From the IMG/VR virus record IMGVR_UViG_3300005663_000618, positions 1 to 21,288 of that record: DNA of 21,288 nt, one strand, 5' to 3'. Source of the DNA: a virus. The notes under the pieces were generated by a model. The model was not told where the DNA came from and ran no database searches. It was given only the letters and a program-made list of their open reading frames with translations. Shown piece after piece: positions 15,201 to 21,288 of this stretch. Position 1 is the stretch's first letter. Each line of letters starts with the position of its first letter. A program made the translations under genes and the position numbers.

Positions 15201-15522
15201 CCTCACCTTCGTCTCTTTCTACCTCATCTACAAACCCTAAAGTAGTCCCCGACATGGCAAGCCCTGGTTGAATAATGTTCTCATCCACCCACACAAAGGG
15301 GGTAGCGAATACCTGTAACGCCCTCTTCCAAAAAGGTAGGGGTTCTTCTATTTGTGGTGCGGTAACTTGAGGAACACCAATCTGTGGTATTTGGGGCATC
15401 CCACCTTGAATTAGAGGAGAAGGCGGTTTAATCAAAGGTTGAGGTTTTATCTGCCCACCCCAAGATATAGGTGGTGGTTCATAAGGTGGATATACCACTA
15501 ATAACCCCCTGACGGTGCCCAT
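12280..15522 (-). CDS. Very large internal (ejection-type) virion protein candidate
   Basis: The 1080-residue protein starts with a Pro-rich, possibly disordered segment (residues 10-62). Hydrophobic stretches occur at about 143-190 (IAPWLLIPGVGQVGRGVGIA), 650-672 (GLALATFVGGGVSLIGLLNI) and 805-823. Residues 449-475 (RAVLATLDLSATFRQGLILG), an ERAFTGYLNEMR segment near 548-559 and a LLFSPRYQMS segment at 618-627 recall a recurrent block in very large phage proteins, including those with polyvalent domains. I recall this from memory and have not checked it. Helical, charged regions fill the rest. Being large, helical and partly membrane-seeking, it may be packaged and ejected to form a channel. 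Its start overlaps the previous stop by 25 bases and has a GAGG site nine bases before the ATG. Confidence 0.6.
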   Translation of the reverse strand: MGTVRGLLVVYPPYEPPPISWGGQIKPQPLIKPPSPLIQGGMPQIPQIGVPQVTAPQIEEPLPFWKRALQVFATPFVWVDENIIQPGLAMSGTTLGFVDEVERDEGEDFWEWKKRSWSGWDAPGFNYNVPWSDEPYRLDLKGVMEIAPWLLIPGVGQVGRGVGIAGKLGKLETIGQKTALAGAFQAVAPAGKALGYVVEYSPWGLVEKTAGKAIKGGIKSIGFISERVGKSVSEKLWGKMPDPLPPTIAETKLTKYWKEAVMPAFGKVHRLIPEELRPAQRAVIEKHRATFAEGRILQQEWRRRVDRDLAKLGGTKEEFALTPEALAARQAKAIAEVDARVISEGLDKSVAKALKTKIQKSPEFTAVPFRKEEMAEFMAKINKAEQDGFVALGSVNALDDLLILGLIPEPRFLEQWSSVFGKEFAEATGKFINLKPSIRAKIIDGLNLPRAVLATLDLSATFRQGLILGLVRPQDVPRAFWRQLKYFGSEKLSLEMHNALRSRPLYPVAVREMRVEFQAMERGALSRVKEEPFFSNLAQNIPFVRRSERAFTGYLNEMRMSAVEAGYGVLQAQAAGSEGLTKLLPEHLKLFGDFINYASGRGTLPLNMTQYAPVLNALLFSPRYQMSTLGLPKIIGRMLLSKNPYLRKQGGLALATFVGGGVSLIGLLNITGAAKVELDPRAGDFGKIRIRTGEDAQGNPIYSETRLDPWRGYIQYARFAAQMLTGERKSAFGNMNKAERWDVALRFAQTKFSPAVGLLADLWKGENYLGEPIFEETTGFIKVARDRLLPLAVQDVMDAMEMDGVNGIWTGVPAFLGIGVLTHVNDLNRIQQKIARDMGYEAWDAIDPKRRREIENMNPELQAAMIAFDRQTMGFAWSDWHQSGKAIDEVFRTNVELAAAEYRQTGDGYQFRVKVGKAYDGRNGGYQAREQELRFEDIVKRLGVQDMAEAVVGLGPEQLAIRAYSDALWGEDMYDEFGNYKYGEADARKEELLRDMGQEMFNYVEEYRALKYDDYPPEFLQLKEAQMILKPYWEVLSEADKYFGGLDNPRKDAFIARRRKAIKRGNPLIGYYLDLFYSRS

Positions 15523-16370
15523 CTTACCGTCCCTCTGGGCGAAGTTTTAGGTAAGAGTTGCTCACTTCTGTAATACCAGTCTTCAAAACTAGCAGGTGCT
15601 CCTTGAACCTGACCAGCAGACCAATTAATAAACCCCCCCAAACCTTTCAGTTGGGATGGATTAAATTTCTTTAATGTTTGACCACTGGCTAGTTTGGTTG
15701 GTGCTGGTAAAAGATGTTGCCCAGGCGTTAAGGGAGTTATTTCATCTATAGCCATCCAAGCAGGTGCTGGTGGGCCTTGGGGTATTGGAGGAGGAGCGAA
15801 ACCACCATACACAGGCGGGGTGTATCCTGCTCCAGCGGTTCTATCATTCGCTACCGCCCAAGCGTAAGCATCTTCGTAGTTATATGCAATAATCTCATCA
15901 GGATGCCCTTCGTGTCTGGCAAAATATGTAAGGACGTTAGTATCCCCACTAACCCCTTCGTAAATATCAAACTGCCCTAAATCAAGTTGAGGTTCTACGC
16001 CATAACCCCCCACATCAAGGGCAAACATCCAAAACTGAGCATCCGCCCCAAAGACACTTAGCCATAAATTATCTCTCTCTTCATTACTGAAACCTTGACC
16101 TGATGGACGGATTTCGTTAAACCACCTTGAGTAAGCGTTTTGGTATTCTTCTAAACTAATACCATAATCAGCTAGTCCTCTTTGTTGATACCACGCTTCG
16201 TTGGGGATAGTCCCCATATAGTTTTCTTGCTGCCAATTCGGGTCAAAGTAATCAGGATTCGCCTCTAGCCAAGCGTTACGGTCTTCTTCCTCTAAACCAG
16301 CTAAATACTCATCCCAACCCTGCGGTTGCCAATTAGGTAGTTGATAGGGATAAACTTCTCCATGTGCCAT
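15498..16370 (-). CDS. Trp/Tyr/Pro-rich virion protein of unknown function
   Basis: I chose the ATG at 16370, giving 290 residues, because it has GGAGG six bases upstream and overlaps the previous stop as TAATG. An upstream ATG at 16445 would add 25 implausible residues. The N-terminal half is unusually rich in Trp, Tyr, Asn and Gln (PYQLPNWQPQGWDEYLAGLE, YQNAYSRWFNEI). The centre is a Pro/Gly linker (GGFAPPPIPQGPPAPAW). The C-terminal part (KKFNPSQLKGLGGFINWSAG) is basic and probably structured. It has no signal peptide or membrane helix. It sits between the coiled-coil protein and the 1080-residue protein and may be one of three internal virion proteins. No family recognised. Confidence 0.6.
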   Translation of the reverse strand: MAHGEVYPYQLPNWQPQGWDEYLAGLEEEDRNAWLEANPDYFDPNWQQENYMGTIPNEAWYQQRGLADYGISLEEYQNAYSRWFNEIRPSGQGFSNEERDNLWLSVFGADAQFWMFALDVGGYGVEPQLDLGQFDIYEGVSGDTNVLTYFARHEGHPDEIIAYNYEDAYAWAVANDRTAGAGYTPPVYGGFAPPPIPQGPPAPAWMAIDEITPLTPGQHLLPAPTKLASGQTLKKFNPSQLKGLGGFINWSAGQVQGAPASFEDWYYRSEQLLPKTSPRGTVRWAPSGGY

Positions 16371-17566
16371 TAACCACCTCCTAATTGAGGAAAGGACTGG
16401 ACTGGAGGAGGCGTTCCCGTTGGTTGCCCATACACTCCCGCCCATTTGGGGTTTTCAAATCCCCATCTCGCTAACCAGTCCATAGGATGTCTTTGTAATT
16501 CAGCCCCTATTTGCCTTTCTCTTAATGCTCTGTCTAATCCCTTCTGCTCAAATTCACCCGTTTGATAAGCTGATAAGTTTTCAAATTCAAATTCCTGCCT
16601 AGCCATTGAGTCCGCCCACTGTTGCTTCTCAAACTCAAACTTCTCTCTATCAAAGTCAAACTGCATCTGTTCCGCCATAGTTAGCTGTTCGTAAGGCTTC
16701 ATCAACATTGCAAGATATTGAGACTGGTATTCACTTAAATTACCGAACTCAAAAAGGTCTTGTAGGTATTTATCTCTCTCAAGTTGGATGCGTTCTTCTT
16801 CAAGCCCTAGCCCTGCTTCTGCCACCCCCACTCGGCGTTCCTCAAGCCCGACACGCTCTTCTTCAAGCCCGAACATCCTCTCCCACTGTTCTTGTGAGAT
16901 GTTGCCTTGCTGCTTCTGCCATTCAAACTGTTCTTGGCTTAAACCAAATACAGCCTGTTGGTTGGCTGTTAGTTCGTTCCACTCACGCTCCATTAAAGCA
17001 AGTTGGGCAGCTTGGAACTGCGTCATACCCAACGCTTCTTTTTGGCTGATAGAGGCATAGAAATCTAATAGTTGGTCTCTTAATTGGTCGCTTACGGGAT
17101 TACCAGCGGTATCTGTCCATTTGCCCTCAGCGTCTTGCATTAACCCGCCATCTATCTCTTGCGGGACATAGATTACGCCTTGTGCTACCTCTTCGGCAGC
17201 ACTAGCTTGAATAACCCAAATGGGGTCTCCTAGTGGGCCGACAAACACCCCTTCCTCATCTACTTCCCATTCTTGTAATGCCCACTCAAGACCTTCAGGT
17301 AAATCTAGTGTGGGCATATCAGAAGATATGCTTTGGGGGAGACCTCGCCCCTCCTTGTAAATATCCCAAAGTTCGTCTTCGGGAGAACGGACTTCTTCAG
17401 GCAGAGGCGTATTCGGTGCCCCTCTTGATAACCAGTCCCAAACACCAAGAGTTCCGCCAACCTGTAAGTAAGCGATATAATCATCTGCGGTCAAAGGATT
17501 ACCAGTAAACCAAGTAGCAGCACGAATTAGCCAGTCATCCCACACATTACTTTCGTATTCGGGCAT
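16370..17566 (-). CDS. Gln/Glu-rich coiled-coil virion protein
   Basis: In this 398-residue protein, residues 1-115 are Trp- and acid-rich with short motifs (DDWLIRAATWF, LGVWDWLSRG). Residues 185-350 form a long, Gln/Glu-rich helical region that includes a heptad array at 233-260 (GLEEERV, GLEERRV, GVAEAGL, GLEEERI), followed by more coiled-coil-like sequence (FDFDREKFEFEKQQW). The C-terminal 20 residues are Pro/Gly/Gln-rich. The start shares an A with the previous stop (TAATG), with a G-rich site five bases upstream. Such helical rods near the portal are often internal core, scaffold-like or ejection proteins. The family is not recognised. Confidence 0.65.
   Translation of the reverse strand: MPEYESNVWDDWLIRAATWFTGNPLTADDYIAYLQVGGTLGVWDWLSRGAPNTPLPEEVRSPEDELWDIYKEGRGLPQSISSDMPTLDLPEGLEWALQEWEVDEEGVFVGPLGDPIWVIQASAAEEVAQGVIYVPQEIDGGLMQDAEGKWTDTAGNPVSDQLRDQLLDFYASISQKEALGMTQFQAAQLALMEREWNELTANQQAVFGLSQEQFEWQKQQGNISQEQWERMFGLEEERVGLEERRVGVAEAGLGLEEERIQLERDKYLQDLFEFGNLSEYQSQYLAMLMKPYEQLTMAEQMQFDFDREKFEFEKQQWADSMARQEFEFENLSAYQTGEFEQKGLDRALRERQIGAELQRHPMDWLARWGFENPKWAGVYGQPTGTPPPVQSFPQLGGG
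16787..16870 (-). repeat. Four 21-bp (7-residue) coding repeats
   Basis: Four tandem 7-residue units of the type GLEEERV encode a continuous heptad in the coiled-coil protein. The DNA also repeats: CTTGAGG or CTTGAAG-type blocks recur every 21 bases. The third unit (GVAEAGL) has diverged, which argues against a very recent expansion. Confidence 0.65.
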
Positions 17567-17832
17567 TATAACCCCCTAGCCTCTTTATTCCGTAAGGCTT
17601 CCTTCTCCAGTCCCACATAAGCACCCATCCCGTATTTCATAATCAACTGTTGTTTTATATCTTGATTTTCAGGGAGTTCTAACTTATCGTATAAATACAA
17701 CATATCTACAGGAGGGGTAAGGTCGGTATTAAAAGGTTTAACATTCCCCCATTCCTTATCAATATAGGACATAACATTTTCTACATTCTTACTGACTTCT
17801 TGTAGGACTTTATCGCCTATGTTTTCTTTCAT
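17566..17832 (-). CDS. Hypothetical 88-residue protein downstream of the portal
   Basis: The 88-residue product is mixed helical: an N-terminal Lys/Glu/Val helix (residues 5-27, VLQEVSKNVENVMSYIDKEW), a short extended segment, and a second helical part (DKLELPENQDIKQQLIMKYG) ending in a basic tail. It has no membrane segment, Cys pair or recognisable motif. It overlaps the portal stop by 4 bases (ATGA) and its own stop overlaps the next start (TAATG), so it is probably translationally coupled to both. Position suggests a head-assembly helper or a portal-associated protein. Function unknown. Confidence 0.6.
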   Translation of the reverse strand: MKENIGDKVLQEVSKNVENVMSYIDKEWGNVKPFNTDLTPPVDMLYLYDKLELPENQDIKQQLIMKYGMGAYVGLEKEALRNKEARGL

Positions 17833-19535
17833 CCTAATCCTGGAGACATTCTTGGCGGTCTATTCGCTAATTGCATATCAGCGTCTTTAGCCAATGCGTC
17901 TATACTTTTTCTATTACCGGTTCTTGGGGGGCCGCCTCTTGCTCCCCGTTGACCTGGAACGGGGCCCGTAGGCGGTGCTCCCTCCGCTGGCGGGGGTTCT
18001 ATCCCTAGTTTCTCTAAAGCTGCCATACCAATAGTAGTAGCGAACTCAGGACTATTCATAAACTTTTCTGCCCTAGTTTTGACTATTATCCTTTGTGCCT
18101 CGTCTAAAGATTTACCCTGAAACTCAATGAGGTTCGTTTCGTGGTCTATCTCGCCTATTTGCCATTTTGATGTCCCTATCTGGGCTTGGGCTTTGTCTTC
18201 TATGGGGTCGGCTGCTTTAAGTTTGAGAGTGCAACGGAGGTCATCTATATCGCTGTCCTCAAGTATGATTGCTTTTCTAACACCTTCGGCTGGGACTGTC
18301 GCTCTTAGAGTAAGAGGTAGTAAACCTAAGTCTTTGTTCTTCATCATCCTCAATGTCAACGAAAGTGCCATAGCCCAAGCTGTAGAAGCGTTGTCAACAA
18401 CAGACGCATACTGGGATAAAGAGTGTTTCGTTTCTATATCTTCTGCCCTACCCGAAGAACCACTCCCCATCCCCATCATAAGAGGTGGGGTTGCTCTGGT
18501 AATCTCATACCTTAACATAGACATAAAGTTAAATACTTCAGCTAAAGGAGGCGAACCACCCCTCTCTATAATATTGACACCCCAAGGGACTACATTAGCC
18601 GAGCCATAGTTAAGGTCGTAGTTCTTCACATCATCTTGAGTGAATTTAATTTCTTTGTCGGTAGGTTGGAAATCGTATCTCTTATGAGCGTAGAGTTTCA
18701 GTTGACTTGCTATAGATGAAGCCAATTCGGTGTAAGCTAATATCTTTCCCCTAACTGGTCTAATCCTTGAGACAGCCAACTCTTCGGGGTTTCCATCTGG
18801 GGAAGACTTGCCATACCCAGAGTAACAATGCACAATAGGTGTAAAACCTAATATATTCAGTTGTATTCCACCTTCCAGAACAGGCACACCATCAGCCTGA
18901 AAATACCTTATACCTTTATCAAAATACACCAGCCAATCAACATACTTATCTTTACCTCCCCGACCTAGGGGGTTAGGCCAATGTTCGTATTTGTTTATAA
19001 CCGACTGGAAGTATCTCTTATAAGAAATGAAAAAATAATCAGGTATTCCATTTCTCTCGTCTGCGGAAGCATAAATAATCTTCGGGTCGGGGATACTAAA
19101 GGTTATGGGAATGTCGTCAGGGAATATATCATCCTTAAATTGGTCGTTATTGACTAAATGTATCCACGCCTCACCACTAACTAATTGGTTCTTGACTGTC
19201 TCTTTGAATGGCTGGGGAGACTGGAATGTAAGAAAGTCAACCAGATGGTTTAGGAACGTCCCTCGTTTTAACGCCCTCTCTCTGGCTGTAGTATTGTCAG
19301 CGGTAGCCTCAACATATACTTGGGGTTCAGATGTCACAATGTGCGAAACAGGCACATCAACAATCTCAACACCCACCCCCAATCTTGTTGCCTTATAAGG
19401 AGATTTGATAAAGGGGACGGGAAAGTCGTCTTTGTAATAACTCCAGTCCATCGTTTGCTCTGATATTCTTTTACTGTGATGGGTTACGCTTTCCCATTCG
19501 TAAAGCTCTTGTATTTCCTGTATTGTTCTTGTCAT
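17829..19535 (-). CDS. Portal protein
   Basis: The 568-residue protein forms the ring at one head vertex through which DNA is packed and ejected. Residues 10-60 carry the usual portal start (YKATRLGVGVEIVDV follows a helical N-terminus). Residues about 110-240 form the wing/stem-like mixed domain (QLVSGEAWIHLV, PDPKIIYASADERNG). Residues 255-285 form a long helix. Residues 338-400 contain the characteristic segment with PPLMMGMGSGSSGRAEDIET and a helix HSLSQYASVVDNASTAW, typical of crown/stem regions of portals. The C-terminal 60 residues are a Pro/Gly-rich tail of low complexity. It follows TerL with a 4-base ATGA overlap, the classic gene order. Length is within the family's usual range. 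Confidence 0.85.
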   Translation of the reverse strand: MTRTIQEIQELYEWESVTHHSKRISEQTMDWSYYKDDFPVPFIKSPYKATRLGVGVEIVDVPVSHIVTSEPQVYVEATADNTTARERALKRGTFLNHLVDFLTFQSPQPFKETVKNQLVSGEAWIHLVNNDQFKDDIFPDDIPITFSIPDPKIIYASADERNGIPDYFFISYKRYFQSVINKYEHWPNPLGRGGKDKYVDWLVYFDKGIRYFQADGVPVLEGGIQLNILGFTPIVHCYSGYGKSSPDGNPEELAVSRIRPVRGKILAYTELASSIASQLKLYAHKRYDFQPTDKEIKFTQDDVKNYDLNYGSANVVPWGVNIIERGGSPPLAEVFNFMSMLRYEITRATPPLMMGMGSGSSGRAEDIETKHSLSQYASVVDNASTAWAMALSLTLRMMKNKDLGLLPLTLRATVPAEGVRKAIILEDSDIDDLRCTLKLKAADPIEDKAQAQIGTSKWQIGEIDHETNLIEFQGKSLDEAQRIIVKTRAEKFMNSPEFATTIGMAALEKLGIEPPPAEGAPPTGPVPGQRGARGGPPRTGNRKSIDALAKDADMQLANRPPRMSPGLG

Positions 19536-21037
19536 TCAAACCCCATCAGTTTACCCGAAGTGATATTAACCTCTTGACCTACCGCTTGGGTTTCTCTTTT
19601 AATCTGCAAAAGACCTCCAAGCATTATAATTAAATCGTCATTCTTACCACGAGGCACTTTGGGTTCTTCGCCTTCTTTTCTGGTCATATAATCAAGTTCG
19701 TTGGGAATTTCACTATAATGTATTCTAAGTCTTTTGTTTCTGATAGCTTCGTCTAATCCTGGAAGCATTAAATCGTTACGCATTTTATCCGAAGTCCATA
19801 AACCGTATTTGTTTTTTCTATCTCTTGAAATCCCAGTTACTCTGCGATTAGGCGTCCCCAAATCTGTTAGAGCTTGGTTGACCTTTAACCCCGCAGCCCC
19901 AGTAAGCTCAAACTCGTTAAATGAATTATTGTAAATCCTATTATACTTGTCAAAAATCTCGGCACACTTTTCAGCTTTTACTCTTCCGTGTGATACGCAA
20001 ACTAATCTATTCGTAGAAATATCCAACCATCCCGCAGCGTGGGGGTCGCTTCCGTCTGACGGGTCTAAAAATGAGCAATACTTTCTTCCGTGAACGGGTT
20101 TCTCCCAAATTCTAACCATCCCGTCATAATCAGTTTCTGGGGGGTCGTAGCAATCCCTTCTAATATAATCCACCCCCTCTTTTTCAAAGAACATTGTCTT
20201 TCTAGCCTCTGCTAAAAAGTCCTCTTCTGTTTCGGGATAATGGGCGTCAATCTCCCACGCTGGGTATCTTTTTAGAATTCTCTCCGCAAACCATTCATCC
20301 TGTGTCATCCCTTCGGCACGAGTAGGGCGTTCCCTCCAACCTAAAAAGACAGCCTTTCCAGGGATTGCTCCTGACCGCATTTTAATATACCGCTGCGTAA
20401 AGTGAGAAAGTTCTCTAGCAACATCAGGGTTTCTCGTAGAAGCGTCTACTAACTTTGCATTTCCTGAGTCAATAGTTGGACTTATAAAGGCAAAATTTGC
20501 TTCAGCGTATGGATGTAAGTCAAGCTCATCCCGAAATACCCACGAGGCGTTAAAACCAGCACCCGCTTTTGGTGTTGAAGCCAGAGCTAATACCCGTGAG
20601 TCGTTACTTGAAAAAGCTATTTCACTCTTGCTATCGCTACTTAATGGTCTTTTGAGAAAATCAGGTAAGCGGTTGATAATATAGTTGCATTTCCTAATTA
20701 ACTCCTGCGAACCACCTTGTTCTTTCCAAGATAAAAGAAGGGAATTAACATTAGCGTGGAATAAGGGTAACCAAACCCCACCATAACCACACGCCAACCA
20801 AGAAATCCCCAGTTGGTTAGCCTTACCTATTGTTATTTCACGCTCTGTTTCAAATAAGTCAATTAAATCTAATAGGTATGGCCAAGCTCCCCACTTTACC
20901 TCTCTTTGATTATTAGAGTCTTGGATGAAAACATATTTACTGAAGAAGTAATGTGGGCTATCCGTGCACTTTTTCTTTTCTTTCCAAATCCTTTCTAAGT
21001 TCGTCTTCTGCTTCTTTTGTAAGTCTGTCAAGGTCAT
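19532..21037 (-). CDS. terL: Large terminase subunit (ATPase-nuclease)
   Basis: The 501-residue motor pumps DNA into the procapsid through the portal and cuts it. Residues 71-79 (GKANQLGIS) are a deviant Walker A: the expected late Lys is missing, and Lys72 sits early, as in lambda gpA. Walker B is WVFRDE at 166-171, with Asp170 and the catalytic Glu171. A coupling motif (VDASTRN) follows at 197-203. The nuclease domain shows FLDPSD (Asp325), FNEFELTG (Glu375/Glu377) and KNDDLI (Asp467/468), matching the usual acidic triad. YPETEEDFLA at 267-276 is the common linker before the nuclease. The start overlaps the end of the small-subunit gene by about 80 bases, with GGAGG 12 bases upstream. The stop overlaps the portal start (ATGA). 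Confidence 0.9.
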   Translation of the reverse strand: MTLTDLQKKQKTNLERIWKEKKKCTDSPHYFFSKYVFIQDSNNQREVKWGAWPYLLDLIDLFETEREITIGKANQLGISWLACGYGGVWLPLFHANVNSLLLSWKEQGGSQELIRKCNYIINRLPDFLKRPLSSDSKSEIAFSSNDSRVLALASTPKAGAGFNASWVFRDELDLHPYAEANFAFISPTIDSGNAKLVDASTRNPDVARELSHFTQRYIKMRSGAIPGKAVFLGWRERPTRAEGMTQDEWFAERILKRYPAWEIDAHYPETEEDFLAEARKTMFFEKEGVDYIRRDCYDPPETDYDGMVRIWEKPVHGRKYCSFLDPSDGSDPHAAGWLDISTNRLVCVSHGRVKAEKCAEIFDKYNRIYNNSFNEFELTGAAGLKVNQALTDLGTPNRRVTGISRDRKNKYGLWTSDKMRNDLMLPGLDEAIRNKRLRIHYSEIPNELDYMTRKEGEEPKVPRGKNDDLIIMLGGLLQIKRETQAVGQEVNITSGKLMGFE

Positions 21038-21288
21038 CTGCTGTCCATACCTCCACTCTATGTAGATTATCTGTTTTCTCTACCAATTCACCTGTTAATT
21101 GCTTAATAGCCTTAAATAGCTGGGAGTTGGGGCGGGCAACACAAGCGTCAGCGGCAGCCTTATCAATCTCCTTTTTCCTTGATAAGAAGTAATCCTTAGA
21201 ATTGTAATCTTTATATTCCCTCTTCCAAGTTTGGAGCGTAGCCGCCGTGACCGCTAATTCCCGCCCCATTGCTTTTATACTGCGTGGA
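20958..21288 (-). CDS. terS: Small terminase subunit-like protein, 5' end cut by the window
   Basis: The frame is open to the right edge. An ATG at 21269 would give 103 residues but has no Shine-Dalgarno, and the codons before it continue PRSIKA into MGRELAVTAATLQTWKREYK. That reads as one helix-turn-helix, so the real start is outside the window. The HTH would bind the packaging site on DNA. The C-terminal half (residues about 35-103 from that ATG) is helical and charged and could be the oligomerisation and TerL-contact part. Immediate position before TerL, with overlap, is the main support. A small HTH regulator is the alternative. Confidence 0.65.
   Translation of the reverse strand, partial: PRSIKAMGRELAVTAATLQTWKREYKDYNSKDYFLSRKKEIDKAAADACVARPNSQLFKAIKQLTGELVEKTDNLHRVEVWTADDLDRLTKEAEDELRKDLERKEKVHG

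Noticed and set aside
16371-16445. A 25-residue N-terminal extension of the Trp/Tyr/Pro-rich protein
   Set aside because: The upstream ATG would overlap the previous gene by 76 bases and lacks a ribosome binding site. The ATG at 16370 has GGAGG at the right distance and forms a TAATG junction.
20958-21269. A complete small terminase starting at 21269
   Set aside because: No Shine-Dalgarno precedes that ATG and the helix-turn-helix appears to begin before it, so I treat the gene as cut by the window edge.
1-21288. CRISPR arrays, tRNAs, insertion sequences, integrase or attachment sites
   Set aside because: I found no spaced identical repeats, cloverleaf, transposase-like or recombinase-like sequence. 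The only repeats are inside coding genes.

Overview
The window looks like the structural module of a tailed double-stranded DNA phage (Caudoviricetes) or a prophage/metagenomic contig of one. Every gene I can support lies on the minus strand, so the genome is read from the right end to the left end. Genes are tightly packed, with repeated ATGA and TAATG stop-start overlaps and strong AGGAGG-type ribosome binding sites. That points to a bacterial host and one or a few long late transcripts. TGA, TAG and TAA all act as stops, so the standard code fits. The host cannot be named from the sequence.

In transcription order, 21288 to 16370 holds the packaging end: a small-terminase-like helix-turn-helix gene cut by the window edge, the large terminase, the portal, an 88-residue unknown and a Gln/Glu-rich coiled-coil protein. 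From 16370 to 12070 come a Trp/Tyr/Pro-rich protein, a 1080-residue protein with hydrophobic segments, and a 69-residue unknown. I suggest that the coiled-coil, Trp/Tyr/Pro-rich and 1080-residue proteins are internal (ejection-type) virion proteins. From 12060 to 10412 are a scaffold-like protein and an HK97-fold major capsid protein. From 10330 to 8322 are a right-handed beta-helix protein, a surface-type protein and a 30-residue basic peptide gene. From 8318 to 780 are a connector-like protein with a jelly-roll-like insert, a puzzling 118-residue gene, a 142-residue minor structural protein, a second and larger beta-helix protein, a 280-residue protein built almost wholly of 20-residue and then 9-residue repeats, a 101-residue protein and a 777-residue distal tail protein. 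From 770 to 1 are a Pro/Gly/Gln-rich protein and four very small genes, one with a clear transmembrane helix and one running off the left edge.

Together the genes package DNA (TerS/TerL/portal), build the head (scaffold, capsid, surface proteins), probably load internal proteins, and build a short tail with fibre or spike-like adhesins. I see no recognisable tape measure, major tail tube, sheath or baseplate gene, so a short-tailed (podovirus-like) particle is the best inference, but it is unproven. No integrase, replication, tRNA, CRISPR or defence genes are visible. The most unusual parts are the double-repeat protein (3417-4259), a 40-codon in-frame coding relic just past the stop of the surface protein (8453-8575), and a 118-residue gene whose middle reads more like protein in another frame (6773-6895). 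No stretch longer than 300 bases lacks a gene.
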